This document shows, piece by piece, positions 26,525 to 36,075 of a stretch of 64,000 nt of DNA. A program made the position numbers and the translations under genes. Within the stretch, counting starts at the first letter, position 1, and each line of letters begins with the position of its first letter. The notes beneath the pieces are model-generated. The model had not been told where the DNA came from. It did not search any database and was given only the letters and a program-made list of their open reading frames with translations. The DNA comes from Clostridiales bacterium (lineage in GTDB: Bacteria > Bacillota > Clostridia > Saccharofermentanales > Saccharofermentanaceae), in the NCBI GenBank assembly GCA_017480325.1, contig JAFVAY010000009.1, positions 62,001 through 126,000 on the forward strand. The letters run 5' to 3'.

Positions 26525-27290
26525 CCTCTGTCACCTCCGTTTCTGTCATATCAGTCTCGATGACCTCGTCCTCCGCTGTAGCTTCACTGACGTCTGAGCC
26601 TGAAGTCTCGATAATCTCGGGCGCATCCACATAGACCACAGCAGGATCCTCGAAGGCGCTTCTTATAAATTCAAGAAGCGCATCAGCGTATGCATGCCCG
26701 CCTGAAGAGACTACCTCAGGATCTATGGGATTATCAAGTGGATATCTTGTGATCTCGAAGAACATACTGGCATTATCGTCATAATCCTTATGCACCAGGA
26801 TCATATATTCTCTGAAGGTATCGATATTATTCTTCCCGATCAGCAGGACAGGAACGTGGTTATACACAGCCGCATCCTGAATCGCATCAAGTGCGCTCTC
26901 TGTAAGCTCTTCCTGAGTATTAATGATTATCATCATATAGGAAGCATAATCTCTTTGATCTATATGCTCGATCTCTCTGCCGTCCTCATCGAACACCGCG
27001 AAGCCGATCGTCCCTTCCGTCACGGGTAGAGTGGTGGTATTCGCTTGCCCTACAGTAAGAAGCGTAACATGCTCGGATATCCCGTCCATGTATTCCGGCA
27101 GCGTACCGATCACATAAAGCTGATAGTCTTCAAGCTCGTTAAGAGCAGCGGTAAGCTCCTCAGTCTTCTGCTCTGTCCTATATGCAGCCGTATTGACATC
27201 AACCTTCCTGACCTTATACATCATGTAGAAGATCATAACTCCGGCAAGTATAAGTATAATTACAACGACCCAGGGATTACGCTCGTTCAT
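26514..27290 (-). CDS. Membrane-anchored protein of unknown function
   Basis: A 258-aa protein that I do not recognise. One N-terminal hydrophobic segment ([19 protein letters not shown], residues 7-25) is followed by a short heptad-like helix ([15 protein letters not shown]) and an alpha/beta-looking extracellular or cytoplasmic part with strand [12 protein letters not shown] and [16 protein letters not shown], then an acidic, Thr/Glu-rich tail of about 35 residues. The order resembles a Rossmann-like domain without obvious catalytic residues. It overlaps the sseB-like gene by 14 bases and prfA by 11, so it belongs to the malQ-to-tsaC transcript. Confidence 0.65.
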   Translation of the reverse strand: MNERNPWVVVIILILAGVMIFYMMYKVRKVDVNTAAYRTEQKTEELTAALNELEDYQLYVIGTLPEYMDGISEHVTLLTVGQANTTTLPVTEGTIGFAVFDEDGREIEHIDQRDYASYMMIIINTQEELTESALDAIQDAAVYNHVPVLLIGKNNIDTFREYMILVHKDYDDNASMFFEITRYPLDNPIDPEVVSSGGHAYADALLEFIRSAFEDPAVVYVDAPEIIETSGSDVSEATAEDEVIETDMTETEVTEDAA

Positions 27291-28011
27291 AGAAAGGTTG
27301 GGCGTTCCTTATCGCCTGCTTTACGAATTCTTCATCAGTTCCGGCAACAATCGGATCGATCCCCTGAAGATACGGTTTAATGAATCTGGACAATGTATCG
27401 ATTATATAATCCTTTTCTTTGCCTTCAGAATCAGTCTCCACACCCAGAAGCCACTTCATAGTTTTCCCGTCAGGGGTCGTAAGAAATCTGACATACACGG
27501 CACTTACGGATAACTGATCGCGGCAGAACTCGGCGATCATCTCCTTCAGCCTCGGAGGATACTCAGAAGGCTCCGCGACTCTCATATCCAGGGTATCCTC
27601 AGGAATCATCTGTCCCTTAATGGAATTCATAAGCTCCTTGCCGAAGATAACCTCCGATGCGCCGGGGTTAATTATCACACCGTCAAGCTTAAGCGAATCC
27701 TCCGTAACCACAGCCATCAGGTCCTCGAAGGAGGACTTAACGCCCTTCTGATCCTCATTTTTCTCCGTAGTAACAAAAGACCCCGTATCTGTATAAGCTA
27801 CGATGAACCGTCTGCCCTTATTATCACCCACGGCATGGAAGCTGTACCTTCCGTCAGCAGACGAATCCACGGGAACTATAAAGGAGGAGGCTGCAGCCTT
27901 CTTCAGAACCTCCAGCATTCTCGAGGAGGATCTGTCGGTCCGAAGCTCGTGCATGAGTGCCAACAGCTCGTCGTTCCTAAGTTCTTCATGTATAAAAATA
28001 TCCCGGTCCAT
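27277..28011 (-). CDS. SseB-like protein
   Basis: A 244-aa cytoplasmic protein. The N-terminal part (LLALMHELRTDRSSSRMLEVLKKAAASSFIVPVD, then FIVAYTDTGSF and LDGVIINPGASEVIFGKELM) matches the SseB domain, which is common in Bacillota and actinobacteria. The C-terminal part (PEDTLDMRVAEPSEYPPRLKEMIAEFCRDQLSVSAVYVRFL) matches the SseB C-terminal region. Molecular function is not established for this family. It lies five bases after the AEC transporter gene. Confidence 0.75.
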   Translation of the reverse strand: MDRDIFIHEELRNDELLALMHELRTDRSSSRMLEVLKKAAASSFIVPVDSSADGRYSFHAVGDNKGRRFIVAYTDTGSFVTTEKNEDQKGVKSSFEDLMAVVTEDSLKLDGVIINPGASEVIFGKELMNSIKGQMIPEDTLDMRVAEPSEYPPRLKEMIAEFCRDQLSVSAVYVRFLTTPDGKTMKWLLGVETDSEGKEKDYIIDTLSRFIKPYLQGIDPIVAGTDEEFVKQAIRNAQPFYERA

Positions 28012-28015
28012 TTTC

Positions 28016-28948
28016 TCACCCTGCCATAAAAGCTGCGATGCATAACGCTATCATCACGGGTAATGTTATTACCATAAACACCAGCGTCAATGCAACTGTT
28101 CTGGCGCAGAACTTAGGCGCACAGTCATAACGCTCAGAGTAGATAACGCTCATTGTACCCGAAGGAAGGGCAGTCATTATGATAAGCGTTATAAGCGTCG
28201 CCGGAAGCACCTGTGTGAACTGCTTGACGGCAATAAGAATAAAAGTCATCAGAGCCGGGAATAATACAAGTCTCAGGAAGCAAACGGCATAAGATTTTCC
28301 GTCAGCGAACAGCTTCTTATAATCTATCGTCGCCAACGTAGAACCCATTATTATCATCGACAATGGGAATGTCATGTTACCCACAAGATTCAAAGCACTG
28401 ACAACCGCCGCCGGGGCTCTCCAAGGAAGAACAAACAGCACTACAGCCGCCACTGAAGCTATGGATACGGGATTGACATACTCCCGGAACGACGGCTTCT
28501 TTCCTGACAGAAGATGAACTCCGTAGGTGTAGAAAAACAGGTTATAAACCAGATTATATATCGCTGCCAGAAGAAGTCCCGCATCGCTGAACAGAGAGTA
28601 CATTATCGGGAGTCCGACAAAGCCAGTGTTGGCAAATACCGAAGTAGTAATAAAAACTCTTCGCTCACTGTCAGGTATTTTAAATCTCCATACTATTAGT
28701 CTTAGGGCAATAAGTGTAAGAAGATAATAAACTCCGGCACCGAGGGCGACCGCGCCTATCGAACGCAGCATATCAACAGAGTACGCATACTGACTTGATG
28801 AAAGTATGGTAAAAGGAAGTACGGCTCTTAAGAGAAGATCCGTAAGAGTTTTTCTTCCTCTGTCATCGACTATCTTTTTCCTTGTAAGGACGAAGCCTAA
28901 GGTCAGGACTATCGCCATCTCGAAGAAGATAATATAGAGCTGCCCCAT
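28016..28948 (-). CDS. AEC (auxin efflux carrier) family transporter
   Basis: Membrane protein of 310 aa with about ten hydrophobic segments. The two-fold repeat is visible: first half with VLPFTILSSSQYAY and TSVFANTGFVGLPIMYSLF, second half starting near NPVSIASVAAVVLFVLPW and ending with ALPSGTMSVIYSERY. These N-in-the-crossover segments (ANTGFVGLP and PSGTMSV) are the family hallmark. Substrates of bacterial AEC carriers include dicarboxylates and malate; here none can be assigned. It follows glpK by two bases. Confidence 0.9.
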   Translation of the reverse strand: MGQLYIIFFEMAIVLTLGFVLTRKKIVDDRGRKTLTDLLLRAVLPFTILSSSQYAYSVDMLRSIGAVALGAGVYYLLTLIALRLIVWRFKIPDSERRVFITTSVFANTGFVGLPIMYSLFSDAGLLLAAIYNLVYNLFFYTYGVHLLSGKKPSFREYVNPVSIASVAAVVLFVLPWRAPAAVVSALNLVGNMTFPLSMIIMGSTLATIDYKKLFADGKSYAVCFLRLVLFPALMTFILIAVKQFTQVLPATLITLIIMTALPSGTMSVIYSERYDCAPKFCARTVALTLVFMVITLPVMIALCIAAFMAG

Positions 28949-28950
28949 CC

Positions 28951-30495
28951 TTAAACGACCTTTCCAGCGGCCGCCTTAGCTGCATCTACAGCTTTCTGAT
29001 AATTCTGCAGAAGTACCCTCGCCTCAGACGAAGAGCGCTCGGGCTTATATACCTTACTTGCCTTGTAAAGGCTCTCGATCTCATCCAAAGACTCGTAGAA
29101 GCCGGAGGTAAGTCCTGCCAGCATCCCGACTCCCGTGGCTGTCATCTCATCGGATCTTGCACGGGTTATGGTAACTCCCAGAAGATCAGCCTGAAGCTGC
29201 ATCAGGAAGTCAGACGCACAGACGCCTCCGTCAACCTTCATATGAGTGGAGGTTATGCCTGTATCATTCATCATAAGATCCACAAGCTCTGTGACCTGAT
29301 ATGCAATCGACTCAACTGCCGCCCTTACGACATGGGCTTTGCCCGTACCGCCGGTAAGACCGATAACAGTCCCCCTAAGATCAGGATCCCAGTAAGGTGC
29401 TCCCAATCCTGAGAAGGCAGGGACAAGATAGACCCCACCGTTATCCTCGATCGAATAACACAGAGGATCGCAGTCTGAGGGCTTTGATATAAGCCCCATA
29501 GCATCCTTAAGCCAGGTGATAACCGATCCTCCCTGGAATACACTCCCCTCGAGAGCATATACAGTCTCGCCGTTAACAGACCATGCAGCAGATGTAAGAA
29601 GTCCGTTATCCGAGATCGCAGGCTTGTCGCCTATATTCATAAGAGTAAAGCAACCGGTACCGTAGGTGGTCTTGGCAGAGCCCTTCTCGAAGCAGGTCTG
29701 TCCGAACAACGCCGCAGCCTGATCTCCTGCTACCGCGTTGATGTGAACTCCGTTAAGCCTGCTTAAGGCCTCTATCTCATAATCTGTGAAGCCCAATTCT
29801 CTGAGCTCGGCTCCGTCAAGACGGACCTGTCCGAAGTCGGAGCAGGACGGTCTAGGATCTGCAAGAGTCTTACGGGGTATATCAAGAAGTGTCAGAAGCT
29901 CTTCCGAATAGTCAAGCTTGTTGATATCGAAGAGCATAGTCCTCGAACAGTTGGAATAGTCACTTAAGAAGCTTTTCTTCCCTGTTAGCATGTACACCAG
30001 ATATCCGTCAACAGTACCGAACAGAAGCTCACCCGACTGAGCGGCCTTCTCTGTTCCCGGGACGTTCTCGAGTATCCATCTCATTTTCGTAGCGGAGAAG
30101 TAAGGATCGACGCGAAGCCCGGTGATGCGCGAGATATCCTTTCCCTTAGAGAGGAGCTCCTCACGCCTGCAGATATCGGCGGTACGACGGCACTGCCAGA
30201 CTATCGCGTTGCAGTAGGGTGTTCCCGTCTCCTTCTCGAAGGCTATCGTAGTCTCCCTCTGGTTAGTGATGGCAACGCCATCGATCTTAAGCTTAGGGTT
30301 ATCCATGAGCACATCCGCCATCGTCTTAAGCACGGACATGTAGATCTCGGACGCATCATGTTCAACGTAGCCCGACGCAGGATAGTGCTGTGTTATGGCA
30401 ACGGGACGCGACTGGGTGAGATTACCGTCCTTACCGAGAAGGAAGGCCTTAGTAGAGGTCGTGCCCTGATCTACAGCGAGGATATACTCATCCAT
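28951..30495 (-). CDS. glpK: Glycerol kinase
   Basis: Phosphorylates glycerol to glycerol-3-phosphate (FGGY kinase family). At 514 aa, slightly longer than the 497-502 usual, with the N-terminal ATP motif LAVDQGTTSTKAFL, the substrate segment TNQRETTIAFEKETG and W/QCRRTADIC, GDQAAALFGQTCFEKGSAKTTYGTG, and the C-terminal motif MKVDGGVCASDFLMQLQADLLGV. No glpF or glpD gene is adjacent; glpK sits between malQ and an AEC carrier, suggesting a general carbon-use operon. Confidence 0.95.
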   Translation of the reverse strand: MDEYILAVDQGTTSTKAFLLGKDGNLTQSRPVAITQHYPASGYVEHDASEIYMSVLKTMADVLMDNPKLKIDGVAITNQRETTIAFEKETGTPYCNAIVWQCRRTADICRREELLSKGKDISRITGLRVDPYFSATKMRWILENVPGTEKAAQSGELLFGTVDGYLVYMLTGKKSFLSDYSNCSRTMLFDINKLDYSEELLTLLDIPRKTLADPRPSCSDFGQVRLDGAELRELGFTDYEIEALSRLNGVHINAVAGDQAAALFGQTCFEKGSAKTTYGTGCFTLMNIGDKPAISDNGLLTSAAWSVNGETVYALEGSVFQGGSVITWLKDAMGLISKPSDCDPLCYSIEDNGGVYLVPAFSGLGAPYWDPDLRGTVIGLTGGTGKAHVVRAAVESIAYQVTELVDLMMNDTGITSTHMKVDGGVCASDFLMQLQADLLGVTITRARSDEMTATGVGMLAGLTSGFYESLDEIESLYKASKVYKPERSSSEARVLLQNYQKAVDAAKAAAGKVV

Positions 30496-30501
30496 ATCAG
30501 A

Positions 30502-32073
30502 TCACCTTCTGTAAAGTCTGTTAAGCTCTCTGTACCACTCGTTATCTATAGAATCCAGATCTTCCTTGGAGAACCTTACTCTCCAGTTGCCCTCTACGGT
30601 TCCGGGAATATTCATTCTGGTATCTCCGCCGTAGCCCAGCATATCCTGAACGGGAATAATAACGGTGTTGGCACAGCTCATCCACAGAGTTCTTATGATG
30701 GCACGGCAGGACTTGGATCTAACGCCGCCTTCGCCCCAATTCTCCCCGTCGAAGCCGCAGTACTTAAGACACTCCTGCCTCTCGTTATCGGGAGCCTCCC
30801 ACAGCCACCCGAGAAGAGTGTTATTATCGTGAGTCCCCGTGTAAGCAACACAGTTCTGTACATAGTTATGAGGAAGATAGGAGCTGTTGTCTCCGGGATT
30901 GAAGGCGAACTCCATTATCTTCATTCTCGGGAGGGCTACTTCGTCAAGGAACTCGCCAAGATCCGGCGTGATCTCACCCAGGTCCTCCGCGATAAGTCTG
31001 GATCTGTCTCCGAAGGTCTTATCGAAAACATTGAAGAAATCCATCTTGGGCCCATCGACCCACTTTCCTGTCTTAGCAGTCTTGGAGCCTGCCGGAACCT
31101 CCCAGTAAGAGGAGAAAGCTCTGAAGTGATCTATCCTTATAATGTCGTAAAGCTTGAAGTTCTCCTCCAGTCGCGCCATCCACCATGCGTAGCCGGTAGC
31201 CTTATGCGTCTTCCAGTCGTAGATAGGGTTGCCCCACAGCTGACCGTCCGCGGAGAAGTAATCCGGAGGCACACCTGCACCGCATGAGAATACAATATCC
31301 TCGTAGTCTTTATCAGGATCCTTATCGGGATTCTCCTTGATCCAAGCCTTACGTGCAGCCTTCTTATCGGCTTCGGTAGCCATCTTGAACAGGTCTCTTG
31401 CAGCCCATACATCAGCGGAATCGCCGGATACGTACATAGGCATATCACCTATGATCTGAATACCGATCTCATTGATCTGCTTACGGATATCGTCCCACTC
31501 GGTGGTGAATATATACTGTACAAAGCCCCTGAACATATAGTCATCAGAGTCCTTAAACTTGGCAACGGCTTCAGGCTTATAGTCGGCAAGTTCCTTATCG
31601 GGCCACTGCCACCATGCCTTCTGATCGAACTGATCCTTAGCTGCCTGATAGAGCGCAACATCCTCCGCCCACTTGTTATCCTTAAGGAATTTCTTAACCT
31701 TGCTTATGAGCTCCTTATCGACCCTGGAATAAGCCTTGCGAAGAAGAGCCTCGCGATCAACTCTTAAGAAGTCGTAGTTGATCCTCCACTTATTCTCGTT
31801 GAACTCGGCCTTAACCACATCCTCTGCGGTAAGAAGCCCCTGCTTCATAAGTCTTCTTGGGTCAATAAAAAGCCAATTTCCGGCAAAAGCCGAGAAGCTC
31901 TGGTAAGGGGAATCTCCCATACCCGGATATGAGAAAGGCAGCACCTGCCAGTACTTCATCCCCTGCTCCTTAAGCTGTCTAGCGAATGCGACCGCCTCTT
32001 CCCCCAATACTCCTATTCCAAAGGGTCCCGGTAAAGATGAGATGTGCATCAATACTCCGCCACCACGTTGCAT
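30502..32073 (-). CDS. malQ: 4-alpha-glucanotransferase (amylomaltase)
   Basis: Transfers alpha-1,4-glucan chains between maltodextrins, cytoplasmic GH77. I start at ATG 32073 (MQRGGGVLMHISSLPG), 523 aa, with GGAGG nine bases upstream; the 15 upstream codons lie in the promoter region. Family motifs are visible: LMHISSLPGPFGIG, KYWQVLPFSYPGMGDSPYQ, DMPMYVSGDSADVW, RIDHFRAFSSYWEVPAG and EDLGEITPDL with the acid pair, TGTHDNNTLLGW. It is first in a long transcript with glpK, the carrier, sseB-like, prfA and tsaC. Confidence 0.96.
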   Translation of the reverse strand: MQRGGGVLMHISSLPGPFGIGVLGEEAVAFARQLKEQGMKYWQVLPFSYPGMGDSPYQSFSAFAGNWLFIDPRRLMKQGLLTAEDVVKAEFNENKWRINYDFLRVDREALLRKAYSRVDKELISKVKKFLKDNKWAEDVALYQAAKDQFDQKAWWQWPDKELADYKPEAVAKFKDSDDYMFRGFVQYIFTTEWDDIRKQINEIGIQIIGDMPMYVSGDSADVWAARDLFKMATEADKKAARKAWIKENPDKDPDKDYEDIVFSCGAGVPPDYFSADGQLWGNPIYDWKTHKATGYAWWMARLEENFKLYDIIRIDHFRAFSSYWEVPAGSKTAKTGKWVDGPKMDFFNVFDKTFGDRSRLIAEDLGEITPDLGEFLDEVALPRMKIMEFAFNPGDNSSYLPHNYVQNCVAYTGTHDNNTLLGWLWEAPDNERQECLKYCGFDGENWGEGGVRSKSCRAIIRTLWMSCANTVIIPVQDMLGYGGDTRMNIPGTVEGNWRVRFSKEDLDSIDNEWYRELNRLYRR

Positions 32074-32124
32074 ATAAGTAATCCTCCAACAAAGTAAGAT
32101 CGGGGCACTCAAGCCCACCCGTGA

Positions 32125-32130
32125 ATTATA
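32125..32130 (-). promoter_or_regulatory. Probable -10 box of the malQ operon promoter
   Basis: A perfect TATAAT on the minus strand lies about 52 bases before the malQ start. The -35 at 17 bases spacing reads TCTGAA, a weak match, so activation may be needed. It also marks the border between the A+T-rich glycan locus and the malQ transcript. Confidence 0.5.
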
Positions 32131-32168
32131 ACACTAATTGCACAGCCTTCAGATGAACGGAAAGTAAA

Positions 32169-33263
32169 CTATAGGAATTTTCTGACTAGAGGGATCTTAC
32201 GAATTAAGTACACAAGGCCTAAAGCAGTAAGGAAGACTATGAAGACAAGGACCCATACAGCAAAATAATCAGGAAGGCCAGCTTTTAAAACAATAAGCAC
32301 CAACTTAAACAGTGTAATGTTTTTTATGAGGTCCCCCAGAAGATAGATTCCAAATACACATGATCCTATTTCTTTTAAAATCTCTTTAGATGCATTTCCA
32401 ACATTCCGACGATTGACAGCATATTTAATTAACACGAAAAACGTCAACGCTCTTAATTCTTCAAAACATGACCAAAAGCCAACAACAGCCTCCTCTTGAG
32501 ACATATTAATAATCTCGATTCCTTCTAACTGAATAATCGTTAATATCATCACCGGGACCACTGATAATACACTAAGAACCGACAGTGTTATTATCATTTT
32601 TTTACTTGGACTATATTTGGTAAATCCATAACCTAAAAGAGGATATAAAAATGTCAATCCCAGTATTTCAAATGATAAATCAGGGGCTAATATTATTTCG
32701 TTTTTGGTCAAACAAAACTGCGCAATGGGTATTACTCCGTTTATTATTATGGAAAGGAACAGGAGATAATAAACACCGGTTCTGGTAATATTATGCGCTA
32801 TATACCTGACGAACGGAAGAACAATCAAGAAGCCAATATAACTATATAAAAACCACAGATGGCGTGATATCCCATTTGTATACAGTAAAATAAAAAATGA
32901 CATTATATCACTCTCATTCCCAGAAGACAGAAAATCGTTAATAAAGTAAAGAACAGAAACAGCTAACAGAACTATTATGTATCTACTGATACGTTTCTTC
33001 CAAATCAGTACAAATGATTCCTCTCTACCAAGAAGCAAGGCTCCCGAGATCATAAAAAACACAGGAACAGAAATCTTACAGAGGATACTGGGAATCATGG
33101 TTCCATAAAACCATAACGATATGACGCGAGTTGTATTCGTATCATAGAATTGCGTAAAAAAGAAATAACCATCCTCGCAAGTATGATTATATATAACGAA
33201 TAATATTGAAACTATTCGTAAGATATCATATTCAATATGATGTTCTCTTCCCTCAGCAAACAT
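32169..33263 (-). CDS. Membrane acyltransferase (acyltransferase 3 family)
   Basis: Polytopic membrane enzyme of 364 aa with about ten hydrophobic segments, probably O-acetylating a cell-surface glycan. The N-terminal signature EYDILRIVSILFVIYNHTCED (with an Asn-His in place of the usual xxH motif), ISVPVFFMISGALLLGREE and LWFLYSYIGFLIVLPFVRYI support the family. Start ATG 33263 lies ten bases after the previous stop with AAAGG ribosome binding site. It is last in the glycan locus. Confidence 0.88.
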   Translation of the reverse strand: MFAEGREHHIEYDILRIVSILFVIYNHTCEDGYFFFTQFYDTNTTRVISLWFYGTMIPSILCKISVPVFFMISGALLLGREESFVLIWKKRISRYIIVLLAVSVLYFINDFLSSGNESDIMSFFILLYTNGISRHLWFLYSYIGFLIVLPFVRYIAHNITRTGVYYLLFLSIIINGVIPIAQFCLTKNEIILAPDLSFEILGLTFLYPLLGYGFTKYSPSKKMIITLSVLSVLSVVPVMILTIIQLEGIEIINMSQEEAVVGFWSCFEELRALTFFVLIKYAVNRRNVGNASKEILKEIGSCVFGIYLLGDLIKNITLFKLVLIVLKAGLPDYFAVWVLVFIVFLTALGLVYLIRKIPLVRKFL

Positions 33264-33273
33264 TACGATACCT

Positions 33274-34323
33274 TTACCTGCCATTAATACCATTATCTAT
33301 AATTTTCATATAATCATAATTATATCCACACGACAATTTCATTATCCTCGCAAAAATACTCACTTGAGATAAACCCGACACAAGGCCTTCACATTCAGAC
33401 AGAGTATACATATCCCGAAGCACTTCCAAGCCAAGATAATACTGGTCATTATCTCTATCATGTTTATCAAGATGGACTCCTTTTTTACCTGAACTGCGAA
33501 TGACATCGTCGTAAAAAAGAATCCTATCTCCATACCGATCTTTAAATGCATTGAGCGCGTTTATATCATCTGTAGCAAGAAAAACTGCTTCATATCCAAT
33601 GGACAGAGCCTCATCAATATATGTAACATACTGTTCTAATGAAGCGCTGACAGGATGAGCCTTCATTCCGACAGAATAATCCGTCCCTCTATAGTGAACC
33701 CCTAGCACTTTACAGTCCCCTAGAATACTATTTACAGCATTATAGATATAATCATTTACATCATCTTTAAGCACAAAATACTTCTTCAAAGACGCTGCCA
33801 GTCTTTCCAAAAATGCATCCGTAACTTCATATTCACTGTATAGATCTTTATCACTAAAACATCCTAAAGACCGGTTAAGCCCCATAATATGATCATATGA
33901 CGCACAAAAACAATTCTCATTTTCAAGGATTCCATCAATACCAGAATCGATAGTGGGATAATAATAGTATTCAAACATATTGTTAATCCCGGCATACCCA
34001 CCCGGAACATTATAAACGGAGTTTTCTACATATATGTATGGGATCATTCCCAATGATTCTGCAATAACGCATCCGGCTAGACATTTGCGCATAATTGCAA
34101 AAAAGCCATTATCCTCCCATTCATAAGAAACTAAATAAACAGATCGGTCCTTATTATAGTGAATGTTATCATTATGTAGTCTATACAGATTAGCTTTATT
34201 GCTTTGTGACATAATCTGCAAATACGTATTATCATGTCTATTATTAACAACGCGGTATAAGCAATATAAAACAAGGTGCCTTTCCAGAAAAGATTTTATC
34301 AATCTTCTAAGAGTGCTACTCAT
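33274..34323 (-). CDS. Fucosyltransferase-like protein (NodZ/GT23-like fold)
   Basis: A 349-aa cytoplasmic protein. The C-terminal half has VLGVHYRGTDYSVGMKAHP, in which HxRGTD corresponds to the basic donor-binding motif (HxRxTD) of alpha-1,6- and O-fucosyltransferase folds, followed by AVFLATDDINALNAFKDRYGDRILFYDD and LEVLRDMYTLSECEGLVSGLSQVSIFAR, both typical of this superfamily. The donor is probably a GDP-sugar. No transmembrane segment. With the GT11 enzyme in the same locus this is the second predicted fucosyl-type enzyme. Confidence 0.7.
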   Translation of the reverse strand: MSSTLRRLIKSFLERHLVLYCLYRVVNNRHDNTYLQIMSQSNKANLYRLHNDNIHYNKDRSVYLVSYEWEDNGFFAIMRKCLAGCVIAESLGMIPYIYVENSVYNVPGGYAGINNMFEYYYYPTIDSGIDGILENENCFCASYDHIMGLNRSLGCFSDKDLYSEYEVTDAFLERLAASLKKYFVLKDDVNDYIYNAVNSILGDCKVLGVHYRGTDYSVGMKAHPVSASLEQYVTYIDEALSIGYEAVFLATDDINALNAFKDRYGDRILFYDDVIRSSGKKGVHLDKHDRDNDQYYLGLEVLRDMYTLSECEGLVSGLSQVSIFARIMKLSCGYNYDYMKIIDNGINGR

Positions 34324-34347
34324 AATAGTATTATCCCTTCATCATGA

Positions 34348-36072
34348 TCATCCGTAATGCCATTTCATATTTACAATGGGATCATTACAGATGGGATCTT
34401 CCAGCACTTGCGCCAGTTCCTTCTTTATTCTACCGTTCTTATCAAACATTGATATATTTTTATCAAAATCGAAGGCTGAATACGTGCCCCAATTTCTAAT
34501 ATGGGAAAGATTAACCTCATCAAATCCCATCCTTTGAGCCCATCGTATAAAGTCGGGGATTTCCTCATAATTGGCTCTTTGAACGATCATATTTACTATG
34601 ACTCTATCTACCTTATTCTCTTTCCTAAGTGTTGAGAGATAATCCATATTCTTCATTAAGCGTTCGTAATTACCACCACGCCTTATCTTCTCATAAGTTT
34701 CTCTGGTGGCAGCGTCAACAGAAACCATCAAGCTGATATGCTCATATTTATCTTCAATCGAATTCCATACATCGGGAGTAAACAACACTCCATTAGTCAT
34801 AATCGTAACATTGTGCCGTTTATTGGTCCCTCCATACAATAGGTCTTTATAGTATTTTGAAAAGAAAGTCTCTCCTCCGCCACCAATAATGAGAGTGTCA
34901 GCTTTTTCAAGCCATAATGACTCTTGTAAAGTCTGTTTACATGCTTCAAGTTCAACTTCCTTTCTATCGGAGTTTTTAACATATGGCTTAATTCTGCAGG
35001 AAGGACAATTAAGATTACAAACACTATCATTAGCAACATTTATGACTCCGGGATGATCCTGCTGATCCAAATTATGCTTACGATTAAGAAATATATTTCT
35101 GTCTTTATGCTCACTAAATTTACCACACAACACTCTCGAACAAAATGTATAGGTATTATTAATCACTGAAAGCCTTATTATCTTAGCAAGTGGCGAATTC
35201 CATAAGCTGTTACAATCTGTCGTCCCTGCTTTACCCAAACCGATATTAAGAAACTCGGGGCAATCGCAAAGTCTCGTCATTCCACCTTCGCCTATCCAAA
35301 TAGTATTAAACGGAATAATGCATCCGCAGTCATTCTGCCTTCTGTCATAATAAACAGCATTAAAGTATAAAGAAGCCATTGTATGTTCGTTCAACTCATC
35401 CGTTGTTACCACCTTATCAGCAACATCCGGATAGTCTTTTTTGAACCTTACGGCATCTGAAGCAGAATGAAAACACAAGTAGTCGCAATTCTTATAATGT
35501 TTTCTTCTTAAATACAAGTGTTCTATTAACCCAAACACTCCCATAAGTAATGTCCACGCATAAATTACTTTATAGCTTAAACTAACATTACCCGGAGCCT
35601 TTTGATTGCCAAGTAGTTCACCTCCGTTATTGATGTAATTCCCTTTTAGTATCTCCTTTTGAGGATTATTAGGAAGAACTATTCCGTGCTTTGCCGAATA
35701 TCCAAATATGATAGCTTTTATCCAATCTTTGGCACTACCCTGATAGGCTCTGTAAGCAATCTTCTTGCCCTTCCAATCATCCAGAAGGTAGAACAAGTCC
35801 TCGGCAAAGTAATAGTCTGTTTTATAACGTAAACCATCAGCATGTAATTTTGCAGATACAGTTTTTCTGTCATATGTACAGCAGATATAACAATCATATC
35901 TATCCCATTCAGCATCACCATATACAACCATATCACCAATGCTCAGACGTTCGGAAAAAATATATCTGAAATCCTCAGCTAGTTTAATACAATCATCACT
36001 GAATATGACAATCCCAAATAACAAATCACTATTATCCTTTGTTATTATCCGTCTGTTAATTCCTGATAACAT
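34348..36072 (-). CDS. Radical SAM protein with N-terminal SPASM-like region (polysaccharide locus)
   Basis: A 574-aa protein. The radical SAM cluster motif is VCNLNCPSCR (Cys 352, 356, 359: CxxxCxxC), followed by LIIGGGGETFFS and VSVDAATRETYEKIRRGGNYERL, typical of the SPASM subgroup. The order is unusual: a SPASM-like stretch with Cys 249, 251, 269, 271, 311 and 316 (FNTIWIGEGGMTRLCDCP... SLWNSPLAKIIR) precedes the radical SAM core rather than following it, and the protein ends soon after the core. Residues 1-240 are of unknown fold. It may modify a sugar or a peptide; role in the locus is inferred from position only. Confidence 0.75.
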   Translation of the reverse strand: MLSGINRRIITKDNSDLLFGIVIFSDDCIKLAEDFRYIFSERLSIGDMVVYGDAEWDRYDCYICCTYDRKTVSAKLHADGLRYKTDYYFAEDLFYLLDDWKGKKIAYRAYQGSAKDWIKAIIFGYSAKHGIVLPNNPQKEILKGNYINNGGELLGNQKAPGNVSLSYKVIYAWTLLMGVFGLIEHLYLRRKHYKNCDYLCFHSASDAVRFKKDYPDVADKVVTTDELNEHTMASLYFNAVYYDRRQNDCGCIIPFNTIWIGEGGMTRLCDCPEFLNIGLGKAGTTDCNSLWNSPLAKIIRLSVINNTYTFCSRVLCGKFSEHKDRNIFLNRKHNLDQQDHPGVINVANDSVCNLNCPSCRIKPYVKNSDRKEVELEACKQTLQESLWLEKADTLIIGGGGETFFSKYYKDLLYGGTNKRHNVTIMTNGVLFTPDVWNSIEDKYEHISLMVSVDAATRETYEKIRRGGNYERLMKNMDYLSTLRKENKVDRVIVNMIVQRANYEEIPDFIRWAQRMGFDEVNLSHIRNWGTYSAFDFDKNISMFDKNGRIKKELAQVLEDPICNDPIVNMKWHYG

Positions 36073-36075
36073 CTT

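Noticed and set aside
32074..32118. Longer N-terminus of malQ
   Set aside because: The extra residues lie in the promoter region and have no ribosome binding site; GGAGG precedes ATG 32073.
32099..32118. Short GGGC/GCCC hairpin upstream of malQ as a terminator
   Set aside because: Only four base pairs, no T-run, and it lies downstream of the malQ -10 box.
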